From the NCBI GenBank assembly GCA_030433225.1, contig JAUIMD010000135.1, positions 1-6,156 on the forward strand: 6,156 nt of DNA, written 5' to 3'. Every line of letters starts with the position of its first letter. The first letter of the stretch is position 1. The notes beneath the pieces were generated by a model. It made no database searches. It worked only from the letters and a program-made list of their open reading frames with translations, and was not told the origin of the DNA. The stretch is from Bacteroidia bacterium (GTDB lineage: Bacteria > Bacteroidota > Bacteroidia > Bacteroidales > UBA5342). The position numbers and the translations under genes were made by a program. Positions 1 to 6,156 of the stretch are shown one piece after another.

Positions 1-1
1 C

Positions 2-1153
2 GGCATCCACCATAAAATTATTGATGGAAGCATGTTTCAGCAGGAGGTGGAAGCATTAAATATTCAGGCGGTTCCCTCGGTTTATGCCAACGGAAAACCG
101 TTACATATTGGCCGATCATCGCTGGGTGAGTTGCTCAATAAGCTGGAAAGTCAGGTAGGATCCGGTTTTTCCGGCCAAAGCCAGGAAGCCAAACATTACG
201 ATGTTGTGGTGGTAGGTGGAGGGCCGGCCGGCGTCTCATCCGCCATATACTCGGCACGAAAAGGCCTTAACGTAGCCCTGGTGGCTGATAAAATTGGGGG
301 ACAGGTATCAGAAACGGTAGACATCGAAAACATGATATCGGTAAGCAAAACAACCGGACAGGAATTGTCCGCCAACCTTAAAGTTCACCTGGCCGATTAC
401 CCGGTTGATGTGCTTGAAAACCGGTGGGTAAAATCCACCGAACTAAAAAACGGTCAGAAGCATCTGTATACCTCCCTTGGAGAAGAGTTGGTAACTCCTG
501 CATTAATTATAGCCACCGGAGCCAGCTGGAGAAAACTCAACGTTCCCGGAGAAACGGAATACATTGGTTCGGGTGTGGCTTTTTGTACCCATTGCGACGG
601 TCCTTTTTATAAAGGCAAAAAAGTGGTGGTTGTAGGGGGAGGAAATTCCGGTTTGGAAGCGGCCATCGACCTTTCTGCCATTGCTGCCGAAGTTACCGTA
701 CTGGAATTTATGCCTACCCTTAAAGGCGACAAAGTATTGCAGGATAAACTGCAGCAATTGAACAATGTAAGCGTAGTAACCAATGCACAAACACTCTCGG
801 TTGAAGGGGATGGTGCAAAAGTAATTGGGTTGCGCTACAAAAATCGAGAATCAGGAGAAGAGCATAACTTGAATACGGACGGGGTATTTGTACAAATTGG
901 CCTGACTGCCAACAGTGCAGTTTTCAAAAACATTGTAGAAACTAACTGGATGGGAGAAATAGAGATTGATGCACACTGCCGTACGCAAACCCCGGGCGTT
1001 TATGCCGCGGGCGATGTTTCGGTTGTGCCTTATAAGCAAATAGTAATTGCCATGGGCGAAGGCTCAAAAGCAGCACTTTCTGCCTTTGAGGATGCCATTA
1101 AAGGCAAATTAACAGGGGCGCCACAGCGGGAAGAAACCCTGGTGGAAGCGTAA
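2..1153 (+). CDS. ahpF: Alkyl hydroperoxide reductase subunit F (AhpF), 5'-truncated by window edge
   Basis: AhpF is a cytoplasmic FAD flavoprotein that passes electrons from NAD(P)H through its own disulfides to the peroxiredoxin AhpC, which reduces H2O2 and organic hydroperoxides. The frame is open to the left edge. The ten codons before the first ATG (position 32) still read as AhpF (GIHHKIIDGS), so that ATG is internal and roughly 150 N-terminal residues, including the thioredoxin-fold CxxC, are off the window. Counting from that Met, residues 1-45 are the end of the thioredoxin-like domain (AVPSVYANGK). GGGPAG at 62-67 is the FAD dinucleotide fold, CTHC at 185-188 (nt 584-595) is the redox-active disulfide followed by DGP, GGGNSG at 202-207 is the NAD(P)H fold, and a C-terminal GVYAAGDVS motif contacts FAD. 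The CTHCDGP context and the thioredoxin-like remnant favour AhpF over plain thioredoxin reductase. ahpC probably lies upstream (inference). No frameshift or missing catalytic residue is visible. Confidence 0.95.
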   Translation, partial: GIHHKIIDGSMFQQEVEALNIQAVPSVYANGKPLHIGRSSLGELLNKLESQVGSGFSGQSQEAKHYDVVVVGGGPAGVSSAIYSARKGLNVALVADKIGGQVSETVDIENMISVSKTTGQELSANLKVHLADYPVDVLENRWVKSTELKNGQKHLYTSLGEELVTPALIIATGASWRKLNVPGETEYIGSGVAFCTHCDGPFYKGKKVVVVGGGNSGLEAAIDLSAIAAEVTVLEFMPTLKGDKVLQDKLQQLNNVSVVTNAQTLSVEGDGAKVIGLRYKNRESGEEHNLNTDGVFVQIGLTANSAVFKNIVETNWMGEIEIDAHCRTQTPGVYAAGDVSVVPYKQIVIAMGEGSKAALSAFEDAIKGKLTGAPQREETLVEA

Positions 1154-1201
1154 GGTGTATGGGGATTAAGCCCTGTTAACACGAATTTGGAAAAATTATA
1201 C

Positions 1202-1245
1202 ACACCCTTGTAGCCGGTCAGCGTGCACAAGGGTGTTTTTTATTT
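1202..1245 (+). terminator. Rho-independent terminator of ahpF
   Basis: A perfect 10-bp stem (ACACCCTTGT at 1202-1211 pairing with ACAAGGGTGT at 1227-1236) encloses a 15-nt loop and runs into TTTTTTATTT (1236-1245). It starts 49 nt after the ahpF stop codon. It implies that ahpF transcription largely ends here and that katG has its own promoter, although some readthrough cannot be excluded. The loop is longer than usual for a strong terminator. Confidence 0.83.
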
Positions 1246-1461
1246 CAGGCTAATGGTGAAACAATCAGGGCCTTGCCAACAAGGGCGTCTGCAAGAACAT
1301 AACTCTTTAGAATTAATCCACCTAAAGTGCTTGCCAAGCTACCTATACGTACGACATAGCCCTTGTTATACCGGCCGGAAAGTGTTAAATTCAAGGCTGC
1401 TTTTTGGCATTTGAGCCAGGGTACATTGCACGCAAATTTTAATCATTAAAAAATAAAGCAT
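1246..1461 (+). promoter_or_regulatory. katG upstream non-coding region (promoter expected, not pinned down)
   Basis: These 216 bp between the ahpF terminator and the katG start carry no credible gene. The terminator upstream makes a katG promoter here likely. The best match I see to the Bacteroidota pattern (TTG-type -33, TAnnTTTG-type -7) is CTTG at 1362-1365, a 20-nt spacer and TAAATTCA at 1386-1393, which matches only four of the six fixed -7 positions. An alternative -7 element is TACATTGC at 1422-1429, but its nearest TTTG (1403-1406) is spaced too closely. The last 20 nt before the ATG are A-rich (ATTAAAAAATAAAGCAT) with no Shine-Dalgarno sequence, as is common in this phylum. No full OxyR or PerR site was found. 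Region-level confidence is moderate; the individual elements are weak. Confidence 0.45.
1278..1367. repeat. 9-bp inverted repeat AACAAGGGC / GCCCTTGTT in katG upstream region
   Basis: AACAAGGGC (1278-1286) and its exact reverse complement GCCCTTGTT (1359-1367) are separated by 72 bp. The left arm also overlaps a small local hairpin, CCTTG (1271-1275) with CAAGG (1280-1284) around a CCAA loop. The same 7-mer core (ACAAGGG or CCCTTGT) forms the ahpF terminator stem at 1205-1211 and 1227-1233, so it occurs four times in about 165 bp. The repeat is directly visible. Whether it is an operator, an alternative RNA fold or chance is unknown. Confidence 0.4.
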
Positions 1462-3693
1462 ATGGAAAACAAATCAGAGGCACATGCGCATCACGGGCAT
1501 GGAGGAGGAAAATGTCCTGTAACCGGACATGGGTCAGGGCAAGGAACCACCAACCGGGACTGGTGGCCACATCGCTTAAACGTAAACATTCTTCGTCAGC
1601 ACTCTTCCCTGAGCGACCCGATGGGAAAAGAGTTCAACTATGCAGAAGAATTTAAAAGTCTGGATTTGGCAGCCGTTAAAAAGGACCTGGCTGAACTCAT
1701 GACCAGTTCTCAGGAGTGGTGGCCGGCAGATTATGGACATTACGGTCCGTTTTTTATTCGCATGGCATGGCACAGTGCCGGTACCTACCGCACCGGCGAT
1801 GGCCGCGGAGGAGGTGGACGCGGACAGCAGCGTTTTGCCCCCTTAAATGCCTGGCCGGATAACGTTAGCCTGGATAAAGCGCGCCGCCTGATTTGGCCCA
1901 TTAAGCAAAAATACGGGAAGAAAATTTCGTGGGCCGACCTGATGATTCTTACCGGAAATGTAGCCCTGGAAACCATGGGGTTTAAAACCTTTGGGTTTGC
2001 CGGCGGACGTGAAGATGTGTGGGAACCTGATCAGGACATTTATTGGGGAGCCGAAAAAGAATGGCTGGCCACCAGCGATAAACCCAACAGCCGCTACTCC
2101 GGCGACCGGGATTTGGACGACCCCCTGGCGGCAGTGCAAATGGGACTGATTTACGTAAACCCCGAAGGCCCGGATGGTAACCCGGATCCGATTGCTGCAG
2201 CCAAAGATATTCGCGAAACTTTTGCCCGAATGGCCATGAACGATGAAGAAACCGTGGCCCTGATTGCAGGGGGGCATACTTTTGGTAAAACCCATGGTGC
2301 CGGACCCGCCGACCACGTAGGGAAAGATCCGGAAGAAGCACCTATTGAAGCGCAGGGCCTGGGCTGGGAAAGCAGCTTTGGTACGGGTAAAGGTGGAGAT
2401 ACGATTACCAGCGGACTGGAGGTTACCTGGACCAAAACGCCCACCCAATGGAGCAATAATTTTTTCGAAAACCTGTTTGATTACGAATGGGAATTGACCA
2501 AAAGCCCCGCAGGTGCCTACCAATGGAAGCCCCGCGGCCAGGCAGGTATGGGAAGCGTTCCGCATGCACACGATCCGGAAAAACGCCTGGCACCCAACAT
2601 GCTGACAACCGATTTGTCGCTGCGTTTTGATCCTGCTTACGAAAAAATATCCCGCAGGTTTTACGACCATCCTGAAGAATTTGCCGACGCCTTTGCACGG
2701 GCATGGTTTAAATTAACACACCGGGATATGGGACCAAAATCACGCTATTTAGGACCTGAAGTGCCGGAGGAAGATTTGCTTTGGCAAGACCCCATTCCGG
2801 CCGTTGATTACGAGTTGGTAGCCCCCGAAGACGTTGCAGCGCTGAAAAAGGAAATCCTGTCTTCCGGCCTTTCTGTGGCTGAACTTATCCAAACCGCGTG
2901 GGCGTCAGCATCTACGTTTCGTGGATCCGATAAACGAGGCGGAGCCAATGGCGGTCGCATTCGCCTGGCACCTCAAAAATACTGGGAGGCCAACAATCCA
3001 ACTCAATTGGCAACCGTATTGGACGGGCTCGAAAAAATACAACAAAAGTTTAATGCAGGGCAAAAAGGTAATACACAGGTTTCAATGGCCGATTTGATTG
3101 TTCTGGCCGGATGCGCGGCCGTGGAAAAAGCTGCTGCCGAAGGTGGAGTAGCGGTAAACGTGGCTTTTAATCCCGGCAGGGCAGATGCCACAGCAGCACA
3201 AACGGATATTGAAAACTTTGCGGTGCTTGAGCCGGTTGCTGATGGGTTTAGGAATTACCAGAAAAAGAAATACCGTATTTCTGCTGAAGAATTGCTGATT
3301 GATAAAGCGCAGTTGCTTACCCTTACAGCCCCTGAAATGACTGTTTTACTAGGTGGAATGCGCGTGTTAGGTGGCAATTTTAAGGATAGCAGCCACGGGG
3401 TATTTACGCAAAAGCCGGGTGTGCTGAGTAACGACTTTTTTACGCATTTGCTGGATATGGGTACCGTGTGGAAACCTTTGGCCGACAACCCTGAGGTGTA
3501 TGAAGGCAAAGACCGGACAACCGGAGAACGTACGTTTACCGCTACCCGGGTGGACCTTATTTTTGGTTCGAATTCAGAATTGCGTGCCATTGCAGAAGTA
3601 TACGGCAGCGCCGATGCCAACGAAAAGTTTGTGCACGATTTTGCTGCAGCCTGGTCCAAGGTAATGCACCTGGATCGTTACGATATTAGTTAG
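1462..3693 (+). CDS. katG: Catalase-peroxidase KatG
   Basis: KatG is a haem b enzyme that dismutates H2O2 to water and oxygen and also has peroxidase activity; it is the high-capacity arm of peroxide defence. At 743 residues it is full length for the family. The ATG at 1462 is supported by a typical KatG N-terminus with a CPVTGH motif (18-23) and then NRDWWPHRLN. In the N-terminal catalytic domain the distal triad is R100, W103 and H104 (RMAWH). The Met-Tyr-Trp adduct that gives catalase activity is intact: W103, Y231 (GLIYVNPEG) and M257 (ARMAMND). The proximal haem ligand is H272 (GGHTFGKTHG), with W323 and D384 as its hydrogen-bond partners; R421 matches the mobile 'switch' arginine. The haem-less C-terminal domain runs from about 450 and ends MHLDRYDIS. 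Residues 8-25 are rich in His and Gly. The first 20 nt upstream lack a Shine-Dalgarno. It has its own terminator 20 nt after the stop. Regulation by peroxide is likely from family knowledge but is not shown by a recognisable operator. Confidence 0.98.
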   Translation: MENKSEAHAHHGHGGGKCPVTGHGSGQGTTNRDWWPHRLNVNILRQHSSLSDPMGKEFNYAEEFKSLDLAAVKKDLAELMTSSQEWWPADYGHYGPFFIRMAWHSAGTYRTGDGRGGGGRGQQRFAPLNAWPDNVSLDKARRLIWPIKQKYGKKISWADLMILTGNVALETMGFKTFGFAGGREDVWEPDQDIYWGAEKEWLATSDKPNSRYSGDRDLDDPLAAVQMGLIYVNPEGPDGNPDPIAAAKDIRETFARMAMNDEETVALIAGGHTFGKTHGAGPADHVGKDPEEAPIEAQGLGWESSFGTGKGGDTITSGLEVTWTKTPTQWSNNFFENLFDYEWELTKSPAGAYQWKPRGQAGMGSVPHAHDPEKRLAPNMLTTDLSLRFDPAYEKISRRFYDHPEEFADAFARAWFKLTHRDMGPKSRYLGPEVPEEDLLWQDPIPAVDYELVAPEDVAALKKEILSSGLSVAELIQTAWASASTFRGSDKRGGANGGRIRLAPQKYWEANNPTQLATVLDGLEKIQQKFNAGQKGNTQVSMADLIVLAGCAAVEKAAAEGGVAVNVAFNPGRADATAAQTDIENFAVLEPVADGFRNYQKKKYRISAEELLIDKAQLLTLTAPEMTVLLGGMRVLGGNFKDSSHGVFTQKPGVLSNDFFTHLLDMGTVWKPLADNPEVYEGKDRTTGERTFTATRVDLIFGSNSELRAIAEVYGSADANEKFVHDFAAAWSKVMHLDRYDIS

Positions 3694-3713
3694 CAATGTT
3701 TTACACGTTAGTT

Positions 3714-3746
3714 AAGGTGCTTTTCCCCGGAAAAGCACCTTTTTTA
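3714..3746 (+). terminator. Rho-independent terminator of katG
   Basis: AAGGTGCTTTTC (3714-3725) pairs with GAAAAGCACCTT (3730-3741), a 12-bp stem around a tight CCCG loop, and continues into a run of six T (3740-3745). It lies 20 nt past the katG stop. There is no matching T-tract on the other strand, so it acts in the + direction only. Confidence 0.92.
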
Positions 3747-3749
3747 TGC

Positions 3750-3776
3750 AAAAAAAAGCTCCCCAGGTGGGGAGCC
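3750..3776 (-). terminator. Rho-independent terminator of the efflux operon
   Basis: Read on the minus strand, GCTCCCC (3775-3769) pairs with GGGGAGC (3764-3758) around an ACCT loop and is followed by a run of eight T (3757-3750). It sits 28 nt beyond the stop of the outer-membrane factor gene and ends the minus-strand transcript. It is only 3 nt from the katG terminator on the opposite strand. Confidence 0.9.
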
Positions 3777-3803
3777 AATCTGCAAGTTGAGTATATAAAA
3801 AAA

Positions 3804-5192
3804 TTAGTTATCGCTCCATCCGCCACCCAGGGCCCGGTAAAGTGTAACCACCGAGGTCAGGTTTTGTACGTAATCATCCACATTGCTGAGTTGGGCAGCC
3901 AGGTACGTTTGTTGTGCAATCAGCACTTCGGTGTAGGTTGCCGATCCGTAATTGAGCAGCTCGCGGGTAAAAACCACCGCCTTATTCAATGCTTCCAGTT
4001 GCTGCTCCCGAAGTTTAATTTTTTGTTGGGCGGCTTCGTAGGTGGCCAGGGCATCGTTTACCTCTTTACCGGCACTAAGCAAGGTGTGCTGAAAATTTAG
4101 CAAGGCCTGCTGCTGTTGCACCCGTGCCACCTCCAGCCTTGTTTTATTAACGCGTTTACTGAATATGGGAGCCGTTAAGCCGCTTAACACATTGGCCGCG
4201 ATGGAGGTGGGGTCAAACAAATCGCTGAAATCGAGTGAAGAAAGGCCACCGGAAGCCGTAATGGTGAATGCCGGGTAAAAATAGGCCTTTGCACTGTTGG
4301 TCATTTCAAGTGCACTAATGAGGGCATATTCTGCCTGAATAACATCCGGGCGGTTGTCCAGCAATTCAGAAGAAACACCCACCGATAACATTTCGTGCGC
4401 CTCCTGCTCCTGCAATGTCCCTCTTTGGATGGGCCCCGGTTTCCGTCCCAGTAATATACATAAGGTATTTTCAATGGATTTTATCTGCTGCTTCAAGTCG
4501 GGGATGCTGGCCTCGGTGGCAAAGCGGGTGGCCTCACTTTGTACCACGGCGGCGCCGGTTACATTCCCGTTTTCCTTTAATATTTTCATGGTTTCCACAA
4601 TGGTAATATTGGTGGAAAGTGTTTCTTCGGTGATGGCCAACTTACGGTCCAGCGCCAACAGGCTGTAATAGGCCGAAGCGATATCAGAAATCAGGCGGGT
4701 TTGCACTGCTTTTCGTGCGGCATCGGTTCCCAGCATATTGGCATAGGCCGAACGTTTGGCACTGCTCAGTTTCCCCCATACATCCACCTCCCAGCTTGAT
4801 TGCAGGTTGAGGTCGAAGGTTTGGTACTCCAATGACCGGCCTAAAAAATTACTTTCGGAAGTTTGCGTGTACCCGTGGCTGGCCCCCACCGAAAGGGAAG
4901 GAAACAGGGCGGCTTTGCTTTGAGAAAAAGAGGCCTCGGCAGCCATTACCTGCTGCACCGCACTTTGCAGGTTAAGGTTGTTGCGCAAGCCCTCTGCAAT
5001 AAGGCTGTCGAGCAGGGCATCGTTAAAAATATTTTGCCAGTTCTCGCTGGCCATACTAACGCCATCGGCCGGCTCAGATCGAAACAAATCATCGGCATAG
5101 TCCGAATTGCGCTCGTATTCGCGGGAACTGCCGCAGGCCCATAAAAATGTGAGTACTATCCCTGCCGCTATGAAGGTTATAGGTCGTTTCAT
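3804..5192 (-). CDS. Outer-membrane factor lipoprotein of an RND efflux system (TolC/OprM/NodT-like)
   Basis: This protein forms the trimeric outer-membrane and periplasmic channel through which an RND pump expels its substrates. It is 462 residues, normal for OprM/NodT-type factors. The N-terminus is a lipoprotein signal (MKRPITFIAAGIVLTFLWAC) with the lipidated cysteine at C20; Trp at -2 of the lipobox is unusual. Family hallmarks of the two outer-membrane efflux repeats are visible: SWEVDVWGKL (133-142), a long helical stretch (about 155-248), DNRPDVIQAE (279-288), GLTAPIFSKR (338-347), a second helical hairpin (352-447) and the closing YRALGGGW (452-459). The start at 5192 is preferred because it gives the complete signal peptide. 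The gene begins 12 nt after the stop of the RND pump gene, so it is co-transcribed and presumably serves that pump. The leader is A-rich with no Shine-Dalgarno. Substrates cannot be told from sequence. Confidence 0.94.
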   Translation of the reverse strand: MKRPITFIAAGIVLTFLWACGSSREYERNSDYADDLFRSEPADGVSMASENWQNIFNDALLDSLIAEGLRNNLNLQSAVQQVMAAEASFSQSKAALFPSLSVGASHGYTQTSESNFLGRSLEYQTFDLNLQSSWEVDVWGKLSSAKRSAYANMLGTDAARKAVQTRLISDIASAYYSLLALDRKLAITEETLSTNITIVETMKILKENGNVTGAAVVQSEATRFATEASIPDLKQQIKSIENTLCILLGRKPGPIQRGTLQEQEAHEMLSVGVSSELLDNRPDVIQAEYALISALEMTNSAKAYFYPAFTITASGGLSSLDFSDLFDPTSIAANVLSGLTAPIFSKRVNKTRLEVARVQQQQALLNFQHTLLSAGKEVNDALATYEAAQQKIKLREQQLEALNKAVVFTRELLNYGSATYTEVLIAQQTYLAAQLSNVDDYVQNLTSVVTLYRALGGGWSDN

Positions 5193-5204
5193 GCCGTTGT
5201 TTTT

Positions 5205-6156
5205 TTACTTTTTAGTGGGTGGATTGTCATGCTGTAAGGCGGTGTTTGTGGGTAGTGGTTTCACTTTTTCCTGTAGGGTTTGAAACAGAATATACATGGC
5301 CGGTATGATCAGAATTCCAATTAGGGTTCCAATCAGCATTCCACCTACGGCCCCGGCACCAATTGACTGGTTTCCGTTGGCACCAACTCCACCGCCAATT
5401 ACTAATGGAATTAGCCCCACAATAAAGGCGAACGATGTCATTAATATTGGGCGTAAGCGAGCCTGCGCCCCTTCAATGGCCGATTGAACAATGCTCATTC
5501 CGGCATGCCTGCGCTGAAGGGCAAACTCCACAATAAGGATAGCGTTTTTAGCCAGCAGACCAATTAACATGATGAGGGAAATTTGCAGGTAAATGTTGTT
5601 GGTAATGCCCAGTAAACGGGCAAAAATAAAGGCTCCTGCAATACCGATAGGAAGCGAAACAATGATGGAAAACGGCAAAATGTAACTTTCGTATTGGGCG
5701 GCCAAAAAGAAGTAAACAAACACCAGGCTCAACAGAAAAATTAGAATCGTTTGATTGCCCGAACTGATTTCTTCGCGGGTAATGCCACTAAACTCAAAGT
5801 CGTATCCGGTGGGTAAGTGTTCGGCTGCTACTTCACGTACCGCAGCAATGGCATCTCCTGAACTGTATCCATCATTGGGCGCTCCATTCACCGAAATCGC
5901 AGTGTACATATTAAACCGGTTGATGCTTTCGGGACCGTATACTTTTTCCAGTGTCATAAACTCGGTTATGGGAGCCATTTCGCCATTTTGTGTGCGTATA
6001 TGTATGTTGTTTAAGTCGTCCGGATTTCCACGGTACGCTGCCTCCGACTGAACCATAACACGGTACTGTTTTCCAAAGCGATTAAAATCAGATGCGTAGT
6101 ACCCGCCAATGTACCCCTGAAGGGCAGAAAGTACGGCACTCACTTCAATGCCCGAT
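5205..6156 (-). CDS. RND multidrug efflux pump, AcrB-like (HAE1 type), C-terminal third only
   Basis: This is the inner-membrane, proton-driven pump of a tripartite efflux system. Only about 317 of an expected 1,000-1,050 residues are present. The frame is open through the right edge (SGIE precedes the GTG at 6143), so that GTG is an internal valine codon and not a start. Counting from that codon, residues 1-130 are periplasmic docking and porter segments (QGYIGGYYASDF, VQSEAAYR, GYDFEFSG, SGNQ). Five membrane helices follow at about 132-150, 154-178, 184-207, 230-250 and 262-286, corresponding to AcrB TM8-TM12. K199 in LLAKNAILIVEF matches the proton-relay lysine of AcrB TM10 (K940). RLRPILMTS at 229-237 is the usual motif entering TM11. 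The motif set fits drug/solvent-type HAE1 pumps better than heavy-metal (CusA) pumps. The relay aspartates in TM4, the adaptor gene and the promoter would lie off the window. The outer-membrane factor follows after 12 nt. Confidence 0.95.
   Translation of the reverse strand, partial: SGIEVSAVLSALQGYIGGYYASDFNRFGKQYRVMVQSEAAYRGNPDDLNNIHIRTQNGEMAPITEFMTLEKVYGPESINRFNMYTAISVNGAPNDGYSSGDAIAAVREVAAEHLPTGYDFEFSGITREEISSGNQTILIFLLSLVFVYFFLAAQYESYILPFSIIVSLPIGIAGAFIFARLLGITNNIYLQISLIMLIGLLAKNAILIVEFALQRRHAGMSIVQSAIEGAQARLRPILMTSFAFIVGLIPLVIGGGVGANGNQSIGAGAVGGMLIGTLIGILIIPAMYILFQTLQEKVKPLPTNTALQHDNPPTKK

Noticed and set aside
1307..1321. TTAGAAT-T-AATCCAC as a possible PerR box
   Set aside because: The left half resembles the consensus TTATAAT but the right half matches only about three of seven positions, too weak to report.
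1342..1359. CTAT-N10-ATAG around a TACGTA palindrome as a possible OxyR site
   Set aside because: OxyR sites use ATAG and CTAT tetramers spaced by 7 bp in a four-part array. The spacing and number of elements do not fit.
1223..1414. 63-codon + strand reading frame in the ahpF-katG gap
   Set aside because: It begins inside the 3' part of the ahpF terminator loop, has no recognisable domain or ribosome-binding context, and looks like a chance frame in non-coding DNA.
1843..2670. 275-codon minus-strand reading frame antisense to katG
   Set aside because: It lies wholly opposite the conserved katG catalytic domain, has no recognisable motif, and is explained by the codon bias of katG. It is a shadow frame.
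3255..3659. 134-codon minus-strand reading frame antisense to the 3' part of katG
   Set aside because: It is fully inside katG on the opposite strand, with low-complexity composition and no family resemblance.
3696..4100. 134-codon + strand reading frame after katG
   Set aside because: It runs through both terminators and is antisense to the 3' end of the outer-membrane factor gene, which is clearly the real gene.
6141..6143. GTG as a start codon for a short 312-residue RND protein
   Set aside because: The frame continues to the window edge and the residues upstream of the GTG fit the RND family, so this is an internal valine of a full-length pump.

Overview
This window looks like chromosomal DNA from a member of the Bacteroidota, possibly a Cytophagia/Flavobacteriia-type lineage. 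The lineage is inferred from the protein flavour, the A-rich start-codon leaders without a Shine-Dalgarno sequence (katG and the outer-membrane factor gene), and moderate GC content. No search was run, so the exact taxon is uncertain. It holds four protein genes in two convergent blocks, two of them cut by the window edges. I see no tRNA, rRNA, CRISPR array, insertion sequence, prophage gene or frameshifted gene.

Left block (+ strand, about 1-3750), peroxide defence. The 3' three-quarters of ahpF comes first. It encodes the NAD(P)H-dependent flavoprotein disulfide reductase that recharges the peroxiredoxin AhpC. A clear intrinsic terminator follows, then about 215 bp of non-coding DNA, then a complete katG for the bifunctional catalase-peroxidase. 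AhpCF scavenges low levels of H2O2 and organic peroxides, while KatG removes high levels of H2O2, so the pair covers the peroxide range. In Bacteroides these genes belong to the OxyR regulon, but I could not find a convincing OxyR or PerR operator here. katG ends in its own strong terminator.

Right block (- strand, about 3750-6156), efflux. The C-terminal third of an AcrB-like RND (HAE1-type) inner-membrane pump is followed after 12 nt by a complete TolC/OprM/NodT-like outer-membrane factor lipoprotein. This is the usual 3' end of a membrane-fusion protein / RND pump / outer-membrane factor operon. The adaptor gene and the promoter should lie to the right of the window. The operon ends in a minus-strand terminator placed almost back-to-back with the katG terminator, so the two blocks appear transcriptionally insulated.

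Overall this is ordinary, well-conserved housekeeping and stress DNA. I found no evidence of a previously undescribed system. The least explained stretch is the katG upstream region, where the 7-mer ACAAGGG or its complement recurs four times in about 165 bp, including one 9-bp inverted pair not accounted for by the ahpF terminator.
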